Positions 62,143 to 64,000 of a stretch of DNA of 64,000 nt are shown piece after piece; the stretch's first letter is position 1; every line of letters starts with the position of its first letter. Origin of the DNA: Aquipseudomonas guryensis (GTDB taxonomy: Bacteria; Pseudomonadota; Gammaproteobacteria; Pseudomonadales; Pseudomonadaceae). Position numbers and translations under genes: made by a program. Location: assembly GCF_014164785.1 (NCBI RefSeq), contig NZ_JACJFN010000002.1:496001-560000 (forward strand), written 5' to 3'. A model generated the notes under the pieces. It saw only the letters and a program-made list of their open reading frames with translations, did no database searches and was not told the origin of the DNA.

Positions 62143-62538
62143 ATGAGCAAGAAACCCATCGATACCTACAAGCAGGTCAAGACCAGCCAGGACGTATCGC
62201 CGTACCGTACCGTGCAGATGTTGCTGGACGGTGCCCTTGAGCGTGTTCGTCTGGCGCGCCATGCGCAGGCAGAAGGGGATACCGAGATTCGTGGCCTTGC
62301 GGTAGGTAGCACCATCACCATCCTGGGTGTGCTGCAGGCCGGTCTGGACAAGGATCTGGGTGGCGAGATCGCGGAAAACCTCGATGCTCTCTACGACTAT
62401 ATGACTCGCCAGCTGGCTGGCGTGGCGCTGGATAGCACCCTGAGCAGCCTCGATGAAGTGCATGCATTGCTGACCCAGATCAAGACCGCCTGGGATGCTA
62501 TCGGTCCCGAGGTAGAGCCTGCGGCGACAGCCGGCTAA
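62143..62538 (+). CDS. FliS-family chaperone paralogue
   Basis: 131 aa, helical, FliS family: [45 protein letters not shown] and [44 protein letters not shown]. It resembles the true FliS downstream at similar positions ([42 protein letters not shown]) but is clearly divergent. Only 3 bp after fliD, so cotranscribed with it. It may serve a different client, such as FliD or FlgL, or a fraction of flagellin. Confidence 0.85.
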   Translation: MSKKPIDTYKQVKTSQDVSPYRTVQMLLDGALERVRLARHAQAEGDTEIRGLAVGSTITILGVLQAGLDKDLGGEIAENLDALYDYMTRQLAGVALDSTLSSLDEVHALLTQIKTAWDAIGPEVEPAATAG

Positions 62539-62573
62539 TTTGCGTTTTTCGTCCTTTCCTGCGTCTTTCGCGT

Positions 62574-62600
62574 TAAAGCTGTCCACCGGATTGCCGATAC
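62574..62600 (+). promoter_or_regulatory. Sigma-28 (FliA) promoter of the second fliS
   Basis: TAAA-N15-GCCGATAC, identical in both boxes and spacing to the fliC promoter. Start of transcription near 62607, 30 nt before ATG 62637. Confidence 0.9.
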
Positions 62601-62636
62601 ATAAGATGTATCCAGGCAATGTTCAGTGGAGTGATC

Positions 62637-63017
62637 ATGAACGCGATGGCGGCCCTCAAGCAGTATCAAACCGTCAATACCCAAGCGCAGGTTGGCGATG
62701 CCAGCCCGCATCGACTGATCCAGATGTTGATGGAAGGTGGTATGTCACGTCTGGCGCAGGCGCGTGGTGCCATGCAGCATGGTCAGGTGGCAATCAAGGG
62801 TGAGCTGATCAGCAAGGCTATTGGTATCATCGGTGGCCTGCGTGAAGGGCTGGATCTGCAGCAGGGCGGTGAAGTCGCTGCCAACCTCGATCGGCTTTAC
62901 GAGTATATGGTTTCTCGCCTGATCGAGGCTAACCTGAACAATGATGTGGCTCTGGTCGATGAAGTGGCGGGGCTGCTGCGTAATGTGAAATCCGGTTGGG
63001 ATGCCATCAGCCACTAA
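62637..63017 (+). CDS. fliS: Flagellin export chaperone FliS
   Basis: 126 aa, exactly the length and very close in sequence to P. aeruginosa FliS (MNAMAALKQYQTVNTQAQ, ASPHRLIQMLMEGGMSRLAQARGAMQ, GELISKAIGIIGGLREGLDLQQGGEVAANLDRLYEYM). Binds the FliC C-terminus and prevents premature polymerisation. ATG 62637 with GTGGAG upstream. Driven by its own FliA promoter, so expressed together with flagellin. Confidence 0.93.
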   Translation: MNAMAALKQYQTVNTQAQVGDASPHRLIQMLMEGGMSRLAQARGAMQHGQVAIKGELISKAIGIIGGLREGLDLQQGGEVAANLDRLYEYMVSRLIEANLNNDVALVDEVAGLLRNVKSGWDAISH

Positions 63018-63044
63018 GGCTTTCCGTAACCGAGGGGGAATGTC

Positions 63045-63341
63045 ATGAGTTCATCTGTGCAACGTCTCGAAGCGACCGGCAGTGCCTTGCGTGACGCCCT
63101 GGCTCGCCAGGACTGGATGGCTATCGGTGAGCTTGATGCCCAGTGCCGGCAAGCGGTTGACGAGGCCATGGTCGAGGCGGAGCACGATGAAGGTGTGCTG
63201 CGTGAGCGCATGCAGGAGTTGCTCGACCTCTATCGCGAACTGGTGACCATGTGCCAGAGCGAGCAACGGCGTCTGGCGGGCGAGTTGGTGCAGCTCAACC
63301 AGTCGCAGCAAGGTGCCAAGGTTTACCAGCTGTTCACCTGA
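63045..63341 (+). CDS. fliT: FliT/FleP-like flagellar chaperone
   Basis: 98 aa, helical (LEATGSALRDALARQDWMAIGELDAQCRQAVDEAM...ELLDLYRELVTMCQSEQRRLAGELVQLNQSQQGAKVYQLF). Position after fliS and size match the Pseudomonas FliT/FleP gene, the FliD chaperone. 27 bp after fliS. The family is weakly conserved, so the call rests partly on context. Confidence 0.85.
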   Translation: MSSSVQRLEATGSALRDALARQDWMAIGELDAQCRQAVDEAMVEAEHDEGVLRERMQELLDLYRELVTMCQSEQRRLAGELVQLNQSQQGAKVYQLFT

Positions 63342-63342
63342 T

Positions 63343-63362
63343 ACAGCCCTTCAATGGGCTGT
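63343..63362 (+). terminator. Hairpin after fliT
   Basis: ACAGCCC, loop TTCAAT, GGGCTGT, then TGTCCTTT. Moderate stem, weak T stretch; separates fliT from fleQ. Confidence 0.55.
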
Positions 63363-63429
63363 TGTCCTTTACTATCCCTTCTTGCAGCAAATTTTTATCG
63401 CTTAAAAGCAGAAAATTCACGTCATAAAA

Positions 63430-63458
63430 TTGACTCACGCCTGATTTTTGACTTTACT
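63430..63458 (+). promoter_or_regulatory. Sigma-70 promoter candidate of fleQ
   Basis: TTGACT, 17-bp spacer, TTTACT; the -35 is near-consensus and the -10 has 4 of 6. Predicted start about 70 nt before fleQ. fleQ is sigma-70/Vfr controlled in P. aeruginosa; no clear Vfr site was recognised. Confidence 0.55.
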
Positions 63459-63534
63459 AGTGGCCAATTGCCGGTGTTGCCCACGACCTTAGTGAGCAAC
63501 TTCATTTTCAGCTCGCGAGTCAGACCCTAATAAG

Positions 63535-64000
63535 ATGTGGCGTGAAACTAAGATCCTGCTGATTGACGACAACAGCGAGCGCCGCCGTGATCTGGCGGTG
63601 ATCCTCAATTTTCTCGGTGAAGAGCACTTCTCCTGCGATAGCGCCACATGGCGTGAGGCGGTAGCGCCGCTGGACTCGAGCCGCACCGTGCTTTGCGTGC
63701 TGCTGGGCGACGTGCAAGTCAAGGGCGGTGCCCTGGAGCTGCTCAAGCAGTTGACGGCCTGGGACGAGAACCTGCCGCTGCTGCTGATTGGCGAAGCTGC
63801 CCCGGCCGACTGGTCGGAGGATCTGCGTCGGCGTGTGCTGGCCAGCTTGGAAATGCCGGCCAGCTACAACAAGTTGCTCGATTCCCTGCACCGCGCCCAG
63901 GTCTACCGCGAGATGTACGACCAGGCGCGCGAGCGTGGCCGGCAGCGCGAACCCAACCTGTTCCGCAGCCTGGTGGGCACCAGTCGTGCCATCCATCAGG
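63535..64000 (+). CDS. fleQ: Flagellar master regulator FleQ, 3'-truncated by the window edge
   Basis: 155 N-terminal residues visible. They form the FleQ N-terminal (REC-like, non-phosphorylatable) domain: MWRETKILLIDDNSERRRDLAVILNFLGEEHF, LPLLLIGEAAPADWSEDLRRRVLASLEMPASYNKLLDSLHRAQVYREMYDQA, and the last residues FRSLVGTSRAIHQ begin the AAA+ domain. Very close to P. aeruginosa FleQ. It is the c-di-GMP-responsive sigma-54 activator at the top of the flagellar cascade and the likely activator of the sigma-54 sites in this window. ATG 63535 with TAATAAG upstream. Confidence 0.95.
   Translation, partial: MWRETKILLIDDNSERRRDLAVILNFLGEEHFSCDSATWREAVAPLDSSRTVLCVLLGDVQVKGGALELLKQLTAWDENLPLLLIGEAAPADWSEDLRRRVLASLEMPASYNKLLDSLHRAQVYREMYDQARERGRQREPNLFRSLVGTSRAIHQ

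Noticed and set aside
60733..62619. 628-codon open frame antisense to fliD and the first fliS
   Set aside because: No family pattern and it covers two well-supported flagellar genes.

Overview
The window is a GC-rich chromosomal segment of a Pseudomonas sensu stricto. The order pyrD / rmf / rlmL / dacB / yggL, the FleQ, CheV, FlgZ and FlgM types, and the REP-like hairpins all point there; the species cannot be fixed from the sequence alone. There are no rRNA or tRNA genes, no prophage and no CRISPR array.

Region 1 (1-15 kb) is housekeeping plus a small accessory operon: the 3' part of ycaQ, the lipoprotein protease gene loiP, and a divergent AraC regulator facing a monooxygenase-esterase-SDR operon laid out like the mycobacterial virS-mymA locus. 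Then come an RraB-like gene, a conserved pseudomonad gene, a DUF2835 gene, pyrD, rmf, rlmL, a decayed PAS-GGDEF remnant, dacB and yggL. Region 2 (15-31.6 kb) starts with a cluster of palindromic repeats. It carries a receptor-type HD-GYP protein, a FUSC membrane protein, dgt, a membrane GGDEF protein and an EAL protein (three c-di-GMP genes within 8 kb). An ammonium transporter, an OprD porin, an MBL-fold hydrolase with a divergent TetR, a Kef-type antiporter, a DUF5610 protein and a glutaredoxin-like protein follow. A glutamylpolyamine-synthetase-like gene and a 284-bp inverted-repeat element close the region.

Region 3 (33.4-64 kb) is almost wholly flagellar: flgM-flgN-flgZ and flgA leftward, cheV-cheR, flgBCDE, flgFGHIJKL, a seven-gene glycosylation island, fliC, flaG, fliD, two fliS genes, fliT and the start of fleQ. 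Promoter-like sequences fit the Pseudomonas flagellar cascade. Sigma-54 sites (TGGCAC-N5-TTGC type) precede flgB, flgF, flgA and the glycosylation island. FliA sites (TAAA-N15-GCCGATAC type) precede flgM, fliC and the second fliS.

The most distinctive part is the island between flgL and fliC (49.8-58 kb). A large TPR/SEC-C/SPINDLY-type O-linked sugar transferase is followed, with overlapping reading frames, by genes for a CDP-4-keto-6-deoxyhexose pathway. These are a cytidylyltransferase, a CDP-glucose 4,6-dehydratase, a 3,5-epimerase, a sugar C-methyltransferase and an SDR reductase/epimerase, then a CmcI-like methyltransferase. The inference is a cytoplasmic system that makes a C-methyl-branched deoxyhexose and attaches it to flagellin.
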